Shown: piece by piece, positions 1 through 9,214 of the stretch
Position numbering within the stretch: the first letter of the stretch is position 1
Layout: each line of letters starts with the position of its first letter
NCBI GenBank assembly: GCA_913063285.1
Contig: CAJXXZ010000006.1
Coordinates: forward strand, 1 to 48,259
DNA: 48,259 nucleotides
Direction: 5' to 3'
DNA from: an uncultured bacterium
Lineage (GTDB): Bacteria; Pseudomonadota; Alphaproteobacteria; CAJXXZ01; 1604HC
Program-made: the position numbers and the translations under genes
The notes under the pieces: model-generated
Told to the model about the DNA's origin: nothing
The model's input: the letters and a program-made list of their open reading frames with translations, nothing else
Database searches by the model: none

Positions 1-314
1 TTCAATTCTACACATAAGTTTTCTATCATTTTCTTCAATTACAAAAGAGTTTCAAATCGTACATGATTTTTGATTTTCTTGTAATATTTCTATTTTTCAA
101 GTTGAGAATTTTCACCATTATTCAAATCTTTGATCCTTATATTTACTTTAATATTCAATTCTACACATAAGTTTTCTATCATTTTCTTCAATTACAAAAG
201 AGTTTCAAATCGTACATGATTTTTGATTTTTTCTTGTAATATTTCAATTGCCTTTTCAAGTTGAGGATCCTTACCATTCTCCCAATCCTCTGGTGTTATA
301 TTTACTTCAATATC
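1..314. repeat. Tandem duplication of the tricorn gene's 3' end
   Basis: Positions 1-153 repeat 154-306 with a period of 153. Both copies begin with the same run (ttcaattctacacataag) and carry the gene's last codons plus its 3' flank. The copy at 154 onward contains the functional end of the protease gene (stop at 192); the copy at 1-153 lies 3' of the stop on the coding strand and has drifted by substitutions and small indels. The array may continue left of the window. Confidence 0.9.
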
Positions 315-3300
315 TGGTTCTATACCTGAATTTTCTATATTAAATTTTTGATCTTTTGTCCATAAAGCCCATTCAGGCTGCGATGTAATTCCTCCATCGA
401 TTAAAGAATAACGTACCGCAATTCCCACTACGCCTCCCCATGTTCTTTTTCCAATTATCGTTCCTAATTTTAATTTTTTAAACATGTAACTAAATATATC
501 TCCATCAGAACCACATTTTTCATTTGTCAAAAGTACCATTGTACCTTGTGGCGTTTCACTTGGATAATATTCCGGAATATCAAATCGATTCTTAAATATT
601 CCTGTTATCTTTCTTTGTATTTGATCCAAAATCAATTCAGATACATGACCTCCACCATTATATCTTACATCTATTATAAGACCATCATATAAATGTTCAT
701 GAAGATAATATCGATAAAATTCTGAAAAACCTTCAGACATCATGTTAGGAATATGTACATAACCAATTTTATTTTGTGATTTTTTATGTGTATACTCAAG
801 ATTTTTATTTACCCAACTTCTATAAACTAAATTAGTCCACGTCGAGAGCGCTTTTACATGTACAGTACGAAATGTACCCTGTAGATCTTGAATTAATAAT
901 CCTACAGATTCTTCACCTTTATTACGTAAACATTGCTCTGGAGTAATTTGTTCGGAAAGATTTACTCCATCAATAGCTACGATTTTTTCTCCAATTTTTA
1001 TATTGGCACTTTGTTCTAATAAAGGTGACCTTGTGTTGTTATTCCAACTATCGCCGATATACATTTTTAATATTTCATATCCATCATTATTCCACTGCCA
1101 TTTTGCAGCCAAATATCCATCAGAATTATGATGAATTGAGTGAACATCTCCTCTTTCTAATACATATGCATGTGAAGTTTGTAATTCACCATTCATATCT
1201 TCAAAGAGAATATTTAATTCTTCACGAGATTGTATTCTAGGCAAAAGTGCTATGTATTTATCTAAAATTACTTGCCAATCACTTTCTATAAACTTTTTAT
1301 TCCAAAAATGCTCTTTATTTAACCACCATACCTCTTGTAACATTTGCTTCCATTCATTTTGTGGATTTATAAATGTGATAAAGTTATTCCAAGAAATTTT
1401 ACCACCATTTTTAAATGAAGTGTCATTATCATTAAACTTTTCTCCAGCTTTACCAATTCGTAATATATTATCATATAAAATCACCATACATTTTTTATTT
1501 CGAGAAAGTTGAACATGCAATGAGTTTGCTTGTAATATTACCTCTATCTGCATAGTTGCTAGATCTAAAGTTTCCAATACATATTTATTTTCTACTATTT
1601 TTACTAGTAATAGTTTTTTATTTAATGCCCAAAGATTTTTATATTGCTTTTCCTTAACTTGATATTCTATTATACGCAATTTAATATTATCAAATTCAAT
1701 ATTTAATTTTTTATCATCATTCGAGTTTTTATTTGATGTGGTATCATCACTTGTTTTGTCTTCATTTAATTTCGTATTTGTTTTTGCATCATTATCTTTA
1801 TTATTTGCATCTTTCTGATTTACATCAATACTTCCTTTATTATTTGCATCATTGTCATTTTCATCGGTTTCATCTTTAGTGTTGTCTGACTTCTCTTTAT
1901 TTTTTTCATTATCTTCTTCTTTTTCTTCATCTTCCTCTACATATAACCATGGATGAAATGGATGTCTTGCTTTATTATTGAGACAAACAGCATATATACT
2001 TGTTCCTGAAGCAAAATGTAAATCAAATCTCATACGATCATATTCTGCATTAAAATGTCGAAATGAAAGAAAGTATAGATAGTTTCCGTCAAGACTAAAG
2101 CTTGGAGATGTATCTTTAAATCGACCTTCTGTAACTTCATGTGTTTTCTCGGTTAAAAAGTTGTATAAGCATATTACGGATATAGTGGATGAAATTTGTT
2201 TTACATATGCAAGCCACTCACCATCATGTGACCAAGCTAAGTCTTTAATTCCATACTTACTTTGTGTAACTTTTTTTGCTAATTCATTTTTTAAATCAAC
2301 TATCCATAATTCATTACGATTATTTATACAAGCAAAATATTCTTTTTCTGATAGTGAAAAACTTTCAATTCTTGCTATGTTTTTTACAAGAAAAAATCTT
2401 TTGGCTTCTTTTACATTAGTATCATAAATTTCAAATGATGCATCATCAAACATGTCGCGTATTGCTAAAATTTCATTATCATTTACTGTTGTGCATATTC
2501 TATATCGTAATTCCGTTGTATATTTCCAAGCACTTTTATTCCATAGTGGTACACGAAACACATGTCCTCTAATAGCAATACCGACCGCAGATCCTTGATT
2601 GTTAATTGTAATGCATGTTACGTAATTTTCGGGATGTTCTAGTAAAGTATTTTGAGCATAAGGTGAATAAGAAGATGTATGTAGTTGAAGTTCATTACTT
2701 TTACCTGTTTTCGTATCATATAAATATATATTTCCGCCGCAACTATATAATAAATTATCGTTCCATACTGATAGATCACGTACGTAAAAATTTTCATGAG
2801 TAGTACACTGTTTATATTTATATGTGTTCAGATCATAATGATATATATTTCCAATACCATCAATGTCACTTAAAAAATATAGCTCATTTTTACAAAAAAC
2901 AGGTCTTATTGCATTATTTTTTGGTAATGGTAGTTCTTTAAAATTTTGCTCTTCGTTTTTATACCATAGACGAGCAGCATCACCACCTTTATAATTTCTC
3001 CACATATTATAACCATATCCATTTACTTGTACTACAATTTTATTTTCTGTTACTGCTCGAGTTGCATATTTATATTGTAATTTACTAATTTTTCCAGATA
3101 TTGGATCAATTTCATATCCACAATATATTCTTTTAAGTTGTTCATATGTTGATGCGCATAAAATTGTATTATTTTTTGTCCAGCCTGTTACAAATGTTGA
3201 TGTTGAAAAATATGTTAAACGTTTTACTTGCTGTGATTGAAGGCAAACAACATATACATCTGAGTGACTTTCTTCTTGTGATGTAAATGCTAGCCATTTT

Positions 3301-3461
3301 CCGTCTAAAGAAGCTGATAGATGTGATGCAGGACCTTTTAGTAATAAAAATCGATGTAGTCCATTGTTTTTGGACCATTGCCATATTGTTTCATGTGATA
3401 CCATATATACATTATCACCGGCTGCTGTCGGATATCTGTAATACAGTCTTTTTTCTTGCAT
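192..3461 (-). CDS. Tricorn-type serine protease (peptidase family S41)
   Basis: A 1089-residue protein with the full tricorn architecture. The N-terminal two thirds is beta-propeller-like (many WSxDGxWLAY/F-type blades, for example near residues 50-60 and 415-425). An Asp/Asn/Lys-rich linker follows at about 505-590, then a PDZ-like segment (IKIGEKIVAIDGVNLS) and a C-terminal S41 catalytic domain. Residues matching the Thermoplasma tricorn catalytic set are visible: Ser763-His764 in TSHAY, the nucleophile Ser985 in CGSDGD, and Glu1048 in SGIEPD. The family degrades peptides released by the proteasome or other ATP-dependent proteases, in the cytoplasm. No signal peptide is visible. The ATG at 3461 is preceded by a GAGGT ribosome-binding site. 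Length is near the usual ~1070, so the gene looks intact. It stands alone, with no partner aminopeptidase nearby. Tricorn is best known from archaea and some actinobacteria and Bacteroidetes, so lateral origin is possible. Confidence 0.93.
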   Translation of the reverse strand: MQEKRLYYRYPTAAGDNVYMVSHETIWQWSKNNGLHRFLLLKGPASHLSASLDGKWLAFTSQEESHSDVYVVCLQSQQVKRLTYFSTSTFVTGWTKNNTILCASTYEQLKRIYCGYEIDPISGKISKLQYKYATRAVTENKIVVQVNGYGYNMWRNYKGGDAARLWYKNEEQNFKELPLPKNNAIRPVFCKNELYFLSDIDGIGNIYHYDLNTYKYKQCTTHENFYVRDLSVWNDNLLYSCGGNIYLYDTKTGKSNELQLHTSSYSPYAQNTLLEHPENYVTCITINNQGSAVGIAIRGHVFRVPLWNKSAWKYTTELRYRICTTVNDNEILAIRDMFDDASFEIYDTNVKEAKRFFLVKNIARIESFSLSEKEYFACINNRNELWIVDLKNELAKKVTQSKYGIKDLAWSHDGEWLAYVKQISSTISVICLYNFLTEKTHEVTEGRFKDTSPSFSLDGNYLYFLSFRHFNAEYDRMRFDLHFASGTSIYAVCLNNKARHPFHPWLYVEEDEEKEEDNEKNKEKSDNTKDETDENDNDANNKGSIDVNQKDANNKDNDAKTNTKLNEDKTSDDTTSNKNSNDDKKLNIEFDNIKLRIIEYQVKEKQYKNLWALNKKLLLVKIVENKYVLETLDLATMQIEVILQANSLHVQLSRNKKCMVILYDNILRIGKAGEKFNDNDTSFKNGGKISWNNFITFINPQNEWKQMLQEVWWLNKEHFWNKKFIESDWQVILDKYIALLPRIQSREELNILFEDMNGELQTSHAYVLERGDVHSIHHNSDGYLAAKWQWNNDGYEILKMYIGDSWNNNTRSPLLEQSANIKIGEKIVAIDGVNLSEQITPEQCLRNKGEESVGLLIQDLQGTFRTVHVKALSTWTNLVYRSWVNKNLEYTHKKSQNKIGYVHIPNMMSEGFSEFYRYYLHEHLYDGLIIDVRYNGGGHVSELILDQIQRKITGIFKNRFDIPEYYPSETPQGTMVLLTNEKCGSDGDIFSYMFKKLKLGTIIGKRTWGGVVGIAVRYSLIDGGITSQPEWALWTKDQKFNIENSGIEPDIEVNITPEDWENGKDPQLEKAIEILQEKIKNHVRFETLL

Positions 3462-3581
3462 TTAAACCTCGTTGAAAACTAGCATGAAATCAAAAAAATT
3501 ACAATCTTTTGATAAAATTATCAAATTAATTCAATATAATTTAGTATTTAATTATTGAAATCATATTTCTTTATTTAAATT

Positions 3582-4412
3582 TTAATCTTCAGCAAATTTA
3601 TTATTATTAGTTTTAACATTATTAGTTTTGTGGCGAACTAAATTAATATATTTTTTATAAAATCCTCTATCATATGATATATCTAGAGCTGCCTTAAATG
3701 CTACAACTGCATTTACAGCATCTTGTTTTTGATATTTTAATACTCTCAAAATACTTTTATCTCGTTGACTTGCTTCTAGTAAGGTAAAATATGATAAGCA
3801 AGTTTCACATGCATAGTGATATAGAGTTTTTGAAAATAAATTAAAAGAACGCTTCATTTTTCTTAGCCAATGTCTAGATACAAACCAATTTAGTATCTCA
3901 TCTTCATACTTATCCTTATTCTTCTCCTTAAATTCATCATCTTTATTTTTTTGTAATATTTTACCTAAATTTGATTCAATTTTTTCAAATTTTTTCGTAA
4001 ACATCCTATTATTGATTTTGATCTCATCAACTAGATTTTGCATTGTTTTTTGATTTTTATTCTCAGATTTTGATTTTGAATTATTAATATTAGTTGATTG
4101 ATTCTTATTTGGTGCTTTTAACTGTTTACTCAAAGTAGTAGAAGGCTGAATTTTTTGTTGATATCTTTGATTTGAAGAAGACTGATTTGCTGCTTGTGGT
4201 GTTGTAGCAGTGAAATTTCGATTTTGATTTGACTTAGACTTAGCTTTATTATTTGAATTAGATTTAGAAGAATTATTTGAGTTAGGTTGAGCGGAATTAT
4301 TATTCAATAAAGATGCAAGATCAGAATTTGTATTTTGATTTTTATTGGGTTCTGTAGCAAAAACATTACCGATAAAAAAACATAGTATTATTTTGTAGTT
4401 AGCAATTAACAT
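3582..4412 (-). CDS. Exported Asn/Lys/Ser-rich protein of unknown function
   Basis: I do not recognise this gene. From the ATG at 4412 it encodes 276 residues, and an AAAGG-type site lies five bases upstream; a GTG two codons earlier would sit on that site, so I prefer the ATG. The N-terminus (MLIANYKIILCFFIGNVFA) looks like a Sec signal peptide with cleavage after VFA. A disordered stretch of about 110 residues follows, built of N, S, Q and K. The C-terminal half is charged and probably helical, containing several Cys and Tyr residues and a segment of alternating heptads. There is no lipobox. It is separated from both neighbours by AT-rich spacers and is read alone. Possibly a secreted host-interaction protein; that is inference from export and composition only. 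Confidence 0.75.
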   Translation of the reverse strand: MLIANYKIILCFFIGNVFATEPNKNQNTNSDLASLLNNNSAQPNSNNSSKSNSNNKAKSKSNQNRNFTATTPQAANQSSSNQRYQQKIQPSTTLSKQLKAPNKNQSTNINNSKSKSENKNQKTMQNLVDEIKINNRMFTKKFEKIESNLGKILQKNKDDEFKEKNKDKYEDEILNWFVSRHWLRKMKRSFNLFSKTLYHYACETCLSYFTLLEASQRDKSILRVLKYQKQDAVNAVVAFKAALDISYDRGFYKKYINLVRHKTNNVKTNNNKFAED

Positions 4413-4578
4413 TTGCACCTTTTCTCATTTTATGATTAAATTTATATTAAATTACAGTTGTATGATATTAGTTAAACAATCATATAATTATACTTATTGG
4501 TATAAATTTTCACAAAATTATTTAGCAAATATTATATATATATTACTTTAATTTAATTTTAAGATATAATGATTTTAT

Positions 4579-5142
4579 ATGAAAGGTTATTTGCGTCAGC
4601 TTGAGATTTCCTTGGCAAAGTTACCAGCTGTTGGACCTCGTTCAGCTAGAAAAATTGCATTGTTTTTAGCAGAAAATAAAACAGCTTTAATCGCATTAAG
4701 AGATATATGTAATGACGTTAATCAACATACTATAAAATGTAAAATATGCGGACTAATCAATGATGAAGAATTATGTTACATATGTTCTGATAACAAAAGA
4801 AATACTGCAAAAGTTTGTATAGTACAAAATAATATTGATTTATATGCAATTGAGCGTTCCGGAGCATATGATGGACTGTACTATGTTGTTCAACAAGAAT
4901 TGATAGGTGAAAATATAATGAAAAGAATTACTGAAAAAATAATTAGTGAAGTTATAGTAGCTGTAGCACCTACACTGAATGGAAAAATTATTGTGCATCA
5001 AATATTCAATATATTATCAAAATTTTCGGTTAAAGTATCAGAATTAGCGATGGGAATTCCAGTAGGAGCGGAATTTGATTATTTAGATTCTGAAACTTTG
5101 TCAGCTGCATTTCACTCTAGAGTAAATGGAGTGAAAGAATAG
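4579..5142 (+). CDS. recR: Recombination mediator RecR
   Basis: RecR works with RecF and RecO to load RecA onto SSB-coated single-stranded gaps. The 187-residue protein (about 200 usual) shows the expected order: an N-terminal helix-hairpin-helix (LAKLPAVGPRSARKIA), a four-cysteine zinc finger (CKIC...CYIC), and a Toprim domain ending in the family signature (GIPVGAEFDYLDSETLSAAF). In the Toprim core the acidic pair usually following VxVV appears as Gln-Asn-Asn, a small divergence in a domain that is not catalytic in RecR. It is first in a run with truB, which starts four bases after its stop. In many bacteria recR follows dnaX, which is not here. Confidence 0.93.
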   Translation: MKGYLRQLEISLAKLPAVGPRSARKIALFLAENKTALIALRDICNDVNQHTIKCKICGLINDEELCYICSDNKRNTAKVCIVQNNIDLYAIERSGAYDGLYYVVQQELIGENIMKRITEKIISEVIVAVAPTLNGKIIVHQIFNILSKFSVKVSELAMGIPVGAEFDYLDSETLSAAFHSRVNGVKE

Positions 5143-5146
5143 TTTT

Positions 5147-6049
5147 ATGAAAAATTATTGGATTATTGTTAATAAACAATCAAAAGTGACATCAACGGAT
5201 GTAGTACGAAATATTAAGCGACAGTTAAAGCAAAAAATTACAAGCTCATGTGCAAATCAGAATGAAACTAAAAAAATGAAATTTAAAATTGGACATGGAG
5301 GAACTTTAGATCCACTTGCGACAGGAGTGTTACCAATTGCTTGTGAAGAAACTACAAAATTTATTGCACATCTACATACATTACTCAAAGTATATGAATT
5401 TGACGTATGTTTTGGCGAAAAAAGAACAACTGCAGATATTGAGGGTGATATCATACAGCGATCAAAATTTATTCCAACAAAACTTCAAATTGAAAATGTT
5501 TTATCAAACTTTATTGGCAATATTCAGCAAGTACCACCAAAGTATTCGGCCTGTAAAGTAAATGGAGTGCGAGCTTACAAATTAGCGCGTGAAAATGTAG
5601 ATTTTACACTTGAAGCTAAGAGTGTTTACATAGAAAATTTACGATTAATTAGTTATAAGAACAATTTAGCAACAATGCAAGTTACATGTGGTAGTGGAGT
5701 TTATGTAAGAAGTTTAGCTGAAAATATAGCAACTGAACTACAATCTCTTGCATATGTTACGCGCATTCATCGTAGCAGATATGGAGAATTTACAAATGAT
5801 AATGCATATGAAATCAAAAATGAGCTAAATTTAAACTGTAATTATGTAATATTATTAAATAATAAATGGACAAATCGTGTTGTTGAAATTGATCATAATG
5901 AATTTTTAGCATTAAGTACGGGTAAAATTGTTACGAGAGAGAAAATTAATTGGCCAAACTTTTTACTTAAACATAATGAGCAAATTATTGGGCTTGCTAG
6001 TATGTCAGGGGATAGAATTGTGATTCAGCGTATGCTACACTGTGATTAA
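5147..6049 (+). CDS. truB: tRNA pseudouridine-55 synthase TruB
   Basis: TruB converts U55 in the T-loop of most tRNAs to pseudouridine. The 300-residue protein has the catalytic motif GGTLDPLATGVLP (Asp is the nucleophile) near residue 52, the substrate-clamping motifs VPPKYSACKVNGVRAYKLAR and the C-terminal signature GVYVRSLAENIA. Between the N-terminal strand and the catalytic motif lies a short insertion, rich in Lys and Gln, longer than in typical TruB. It is followed 13 bases later by rpsO and then pnp, the standard proteobacterial truB-rpsO-pnp order, so it is probably cotranscribed with them. Confidence 0.95.
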   Translation: MKNYWIIVNKQSKVTSTDVVRNIKRQLKQKITSSCANQNETKKMKFKIGHGGTLDPLATGVLPIACEETTKFIAHLHTLLKVYEFDVCFGEKRTTADIEGDIIQRSKFIPTKLQIENVLSNFIGNIQQVPPKYSACKVNGVRAYKLARENVDFTLEAKSVYIENLRLISYKNNLATMQVTCGSGVYVRSLAENIATELQSLAYVTRIHRSRYGEFTNDNAYEIKNELNLNCNYVILLNNKWTNRVVEIDHNEFLALSTGKIVTREKINWPNFLLKHNEQIIGLASMSGDRIVIQRMLHCD

Positions 6050-6062
6050 AGAAGGAGCGCAA

Positions 6063-6338
6063 GTGGCTTTAACTGTTCAAGAAAAGCAAAAAATTATAGA
6101 GGAATATGGTGTACATAAGGGTGATACCGGTTCTCCTAACGTACAAATCGCTTTATTATCTAAAGATATAGAATATCTACAAAAGCATTTTGAAGAGCAT
6201 AAAAAAGATCATCACTCTAAGAGAGGATTTTTACAAAAGGTAACTTTACGTAAAAGTTTGATGCAATATTTGAGAAAAATTGACTCAAAAGCTTTTATTA
6301 GCTTGTGTGACAAGTTAAATCTACGGTATAAAAAATAA
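6063..6338 (+). CDS. rpsO: 30S ribosomal protein S15
   Basis: S15 binds 16S rRNA helices 20-22 and nucleates assembly of the small-subunit platform. The product is 91 residues from a GTG at 6063. This start is chosen because GAAGGAG lies five bases upstream (6051-6057) and the N-terminus then matches family length; an in-frame upstream ATG at 6042 would overlap the truB stop. Conserved features are GDTGSPNVQIALLSKDI, HKKDHHSKRGFLQKV and the C-terminal YLRKIDSKAFISLCDKLNLR. Adjacent to pnp, which begins two bases after its stop, as in most proteobacteria, where the two are co-regulated. Confidence 0.95.
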   Translation: MALTVQEKQKIIEEYGVHKGDTGSPNVQIALLSKDIEYLQKHFEEHKKDHHSKRGFLQKVTLRKSLMQYLRKIDSKAFISLCDKLNLRYKK

Positions 6339-6340
6339 GT

Positions 6341-8605
6341 ATGTTTGAAGTTTTATTTGAAAATTCTTTATTACAAATCTCAACTGGACTATTAGCAAAA
6401 AATACACATGGTTCTGTTTTGGTTTCATATGAAGGAGCAACTATATTGTGTACGGCAACTGTTGGTGAATGGTCAGAATATTCAAGTTGTCTACCTCTTT
6501 CAGTAGTATATCAGGAAAGAGCATATGCTATTAAAAGAATTCCTGCCGGATTTATAAAAAGAGAGGGTAGATCAAAAGAGCATGAAATTGCTATTGCCAG
6601 ATTTATTGACAGAGCTTTACGTCCTACAATATCAAAATCATTTAGATATGAAATTCAAATAGTATGTACTGTAATAAATTATGACAAAAAACATGTACCA
6701 ACTTCAACTATGTCAATTGTAGGAGCTTCTGCAGCTTTGCTAATGGCTGGAGTACCCTCTGTAGCTGTCGGAGCTGTAGCTATTGGATACAAATCAGGAA
6801 ATTGGAGTTTATATGATGAAAAGTGTTCTCACTATTTATTTATTGCAGGTCATTCATATGGAGTAACTGCTTTGGAAAATCATGGAGAGCCAATTTCCAC
6901 CTCAGCGCTAAACAAAGGCTTTCAATATGCTACTTCATTTTTACATGATTCATCTCAACTTGTGCGAAAAGTTGCTTCTGCTGCAAAAAAAATTACATGG
7001 AATCCAGTTGCGATAGAGCAACATGATACAGAATGTAATGCAAGAGAGTTAGTTGATAATTATAAATCAAAAAATTATGAAGCTATTGAAAAACAAAAGC
7101 AGCAATTTTTATTACCTTGGAAAAATAGAAAACTAGGTGAATTTAGATGGAATCAAGTTGTTCGATCAATTATGAGACAGTTTATACTATGGAATAATAT
7201 TCGTATTGATTTAAGAGAATTTGATGATATCAGAAAAATTTCAATAGAAAGTATTGCTATGAAACAACCGCATTGTGTATTTACTAGAGGAAGTACGCAA
7301 GTTTTATCTGTAGCAACTATGGCTTCTAATGATGAATGTCAGATTGTTGAAACTTTAGATGGAGTGTTTAGAGAAAAATTTATTACGCATTATATGTTTC
7401 ATCCATATAGTACCGCTGAAGTTGGACGCTGTGACGGATCAAGTAGACGTGAAATAGGGCATGGATGTTTGGTACAAAAGGCATTACGATTTTCTGTAAA
7501 AGATTCAAAAATGATTCGTATAGTTTCAGAAGTACTTGAATCTGATGGATCATCTTCAATGGCTAGTGTATGTGCTTCAAGTATTGCTTTACAAAAATTA
7601 GAAGTAGGTATTAGAGATCGCGTTGCGGGAATATCCATTGGATTACTAACTGAAAATGCTCAAACTATATTTTTAACTGATCTTACAGCTTGTGAAGATG
7701 ATTGGAGTGATATGGATCTAAAATTAGCAGGAACATCAAAAGGTATTACAGCTTTACAATTAGATATAAAAATTGCACATTTGCCATGGCAAGTACTTTT
7801 CTCTGGAGTAGAATATGGATTTGACAAATTAAAACGAGTTTTAAAAATCTGTTTTGATGAAAAAAACAATAAAGAAGAGAATATTTTTAAAAATGACGTA
7901 CATTTTAAAAAAAATGATACGATTAAAGATAATAATGATAATGTTGTTGATATAGATGATGTTGTTAGAAGTAAAAATAGAAAAACAGCATATGAGGATA
8001 GAGGAAATTTATCTGAAAATATTAAAATACATAGTTCAAAACATTATACACCTAATTCAGATAAGTTTAGTCAAGTAAATTTAGAAAAAACAGAGACAAA
8101 AGAATCAAGTAATAATAAAAAGAATGAACGTAAGCATAATACAGAGTTAATCATGTTACATAATAAATCAAATTTCAAATCAGAATTAAATAAAGAGAAT
8201 TTAGTAGAAAAAAATGAAATACTTGAATCAAATTCATCTTTGGCTGATATGACAACTTACTTTATTTCTATGTCAAATAAAAAAATGAGTGATGCTAATT
8301 GGAAAAAAATTACACCACAAAATAATTCTGAGATAAAAATAAAGGATAATGGAGTTTTGATTAAAGCAAAAAAGAGTGAATTTATCAAAATTGGAAATGA
8401 TATATTTAATAAGGTGTATGGTGAATCAAAAAAAGATGTCAATCAGGCAGAAGTAACATCAATACAGGATAGAAAAGTAAAATTTAAAATTTTGGCTACC
8501 AAAGCAGAAGGTAGCATGACAATAAAAGAGGGTGGTTTACCATCGATCGGCTCAATTATCATTGTATATAAGGGTTCTTTTGGTCGTTGGAGATATTTAT
8601 TTTAA
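6341..8605 (+). CDS. pnp: Polynucleotide phosphorylase with degenerate C-terminal RNA-binding region
   Basis: PNPase degrades RNA 3'-to-5' by phosphorolysis. Both RNase PH-like core domains are present in about residues 1-505. The phosphate-binding and catalytic residues are kept: SSRREIGHG (the Arg pair), SDGSSSMASVCA, and EDDWSDMDLKLAG, where the Asp, Asp and Lys match E. coli Asp486, Asp492 and Lys494. The N-terminal motif RSKEHEIAIARFIDRALRP is also typical. After residue 505 the protein departs from the family. About 140 residues are Asn/Lys/Asp/Ser-rich; then a stretch near 655-700 (SEIKIKDNGVLIKAKKSEFI) recalls the second half of a KH domain but lacks the GxxG loop; the last ~45 residues only vaguely resemble an S1 barrel. 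Total length (754) is slightly above usual. Catalysis is probably retained with altered RNA binding. Confidence 0.93.
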   Translation: MFEVLFENSLLQISTGLLAKNTHGSVLVSYEGATILCTATVGEWSEYSSCLPLSVVYQERAYAIKRIPAGFIKREGRSKEHEIAIARFIDRALRPTISKSFRYEIQIVCTVINYDKKHVPTSTMSIVGASAALLMAGVPSVAVGAVAIGYKSGNWSLYDEKCSHYLFIAGHSYGVTALENHGEPISTSALNKGFQYATSFLHDSSQLVRKVASAAKKITWNPVAIEQHDTECNARELVDNYKSKNYEAIEKQKQQFLLPWKNRKLGEFRWNQVVRSIMRQFILWNNIRIDLREFDDIRKISIESIAMKQPHCVFTRGSTQVLSVATMASNDECQIVETLDGVFREKFITHYMFHPYSTAEVGRCDGSSRREIGHGCLVQKALRFSVKDSKMIRIVSEVLESDGSSSMASVCASSIALQKLEVGIRDRVAGISIGLLTENAQTIFLTDLTACEDDWSDMDLKLAGTSKGITALQLDIKIAHLPWQVLFSGVEYGFDKLKRVLKICFDEKNNKEENIFKNDVHFKKNDTIKDNNDNVVDIDDVVRSKNRKTAYEDRGNLSENIKIHSSKHYTPNSDKFSQVNLEKTETKESSNNKKNERKHNTELIMLHNKSNFKSELNKENLVEKNEILESNSSLADMTTYFISMSNKKMSDANWKKITPQNNSEIKIKDNGVLIKAKKSEFIKIGNDIFNKVYGESKKDVNQAEVTSIQDRKVKFKILATKAEGSMTIKEGGLPSIGSIIIVYKGSFGRWRYLF

Positions 8606-8935
8606 AAATTTGAGAATTTTTATTTAATATGAATAATTTTTCATGCTAAATATTATCTGTTTGTGTTTTAAATTTATGCAAATAATATTTTAAATTTATT
8701 TTTAAGAAATACAATTTATAACATATTACCAATCACATTTATTTAATAGTATTAAAATACTTAATGATTTTAATAAAGTTGTATATTTATTAATTTACTA
8801 TAATTTTTTATTTGATATTTAACTTTAATTTATTTACAACTAATATTAAATGAAGTTGAAATCAGTTATTTATGATAACTTAAATACAAAAGTTTATATT
8901 GAATTTCATGCATAAATTATGGTAAAATTTCAAAC
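8606..8935. other. Intergenic spacer, no gene seen
   Basis: AT-rich spacer between pnp and gatC. I see no tRNA, no GC-rich hairpin followed by T residues and no convincing reading frame. Confidence 0.6.
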
Positions 8936-9214
8936 GTGGATGTTAATATATCTAAACTTGCTAAAACAGCAGCATTACTTGTCGATGATAATCTACATAT
9001 CAAAGAGTTATTGCACCTATTAAGTTATTGTACTGAAATGCAAATTGACAAAAATTTACCTTTAAATGAACGAGTTTTTCAATTAAACGACTTAAGAAAT
9101 GACTCTGTAGAAAATTTTATAGTAAACTCGGATCATCTTTCACGTATATTTGATAATACAAAATATTTTAAGAATAACTGTTTTGTTGTACCAAAGGTGG
9201 TTGATAATGGATAA
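8936..9214 (+). CDS. gatC: Asp/Glu-tRNA amidotransferase subunit C
   Basis: GatC is the small subunit that wraps around GatA and stabilises the GatCAB amidotransferase, which turns misacylated Glu-tRNA(Gln) (and Asp-tRNA(Asn)) into the correct aminoacyl-tRNA. The 92-residue product, from a GTG at 8936, has a divergent N-terminus, but its C-terminal end (YFKNNCFVVPKVVDNG) matches the family signature (F-x-VPKV) and its length is right. The identification rests heavily on its position: it overlaps the gatA start by eight bases, implying translational coupling. gatB is not in the window. Confidence 0.85.
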   Translation: MDVNISKLAKTAALLVDDNLHIKELLHLLSYCTEMQIDKNLPLNERVFQLNDLRNDSVENFIVNSDHLSRIFDNTKYFKNNCFVVPKVVDNG

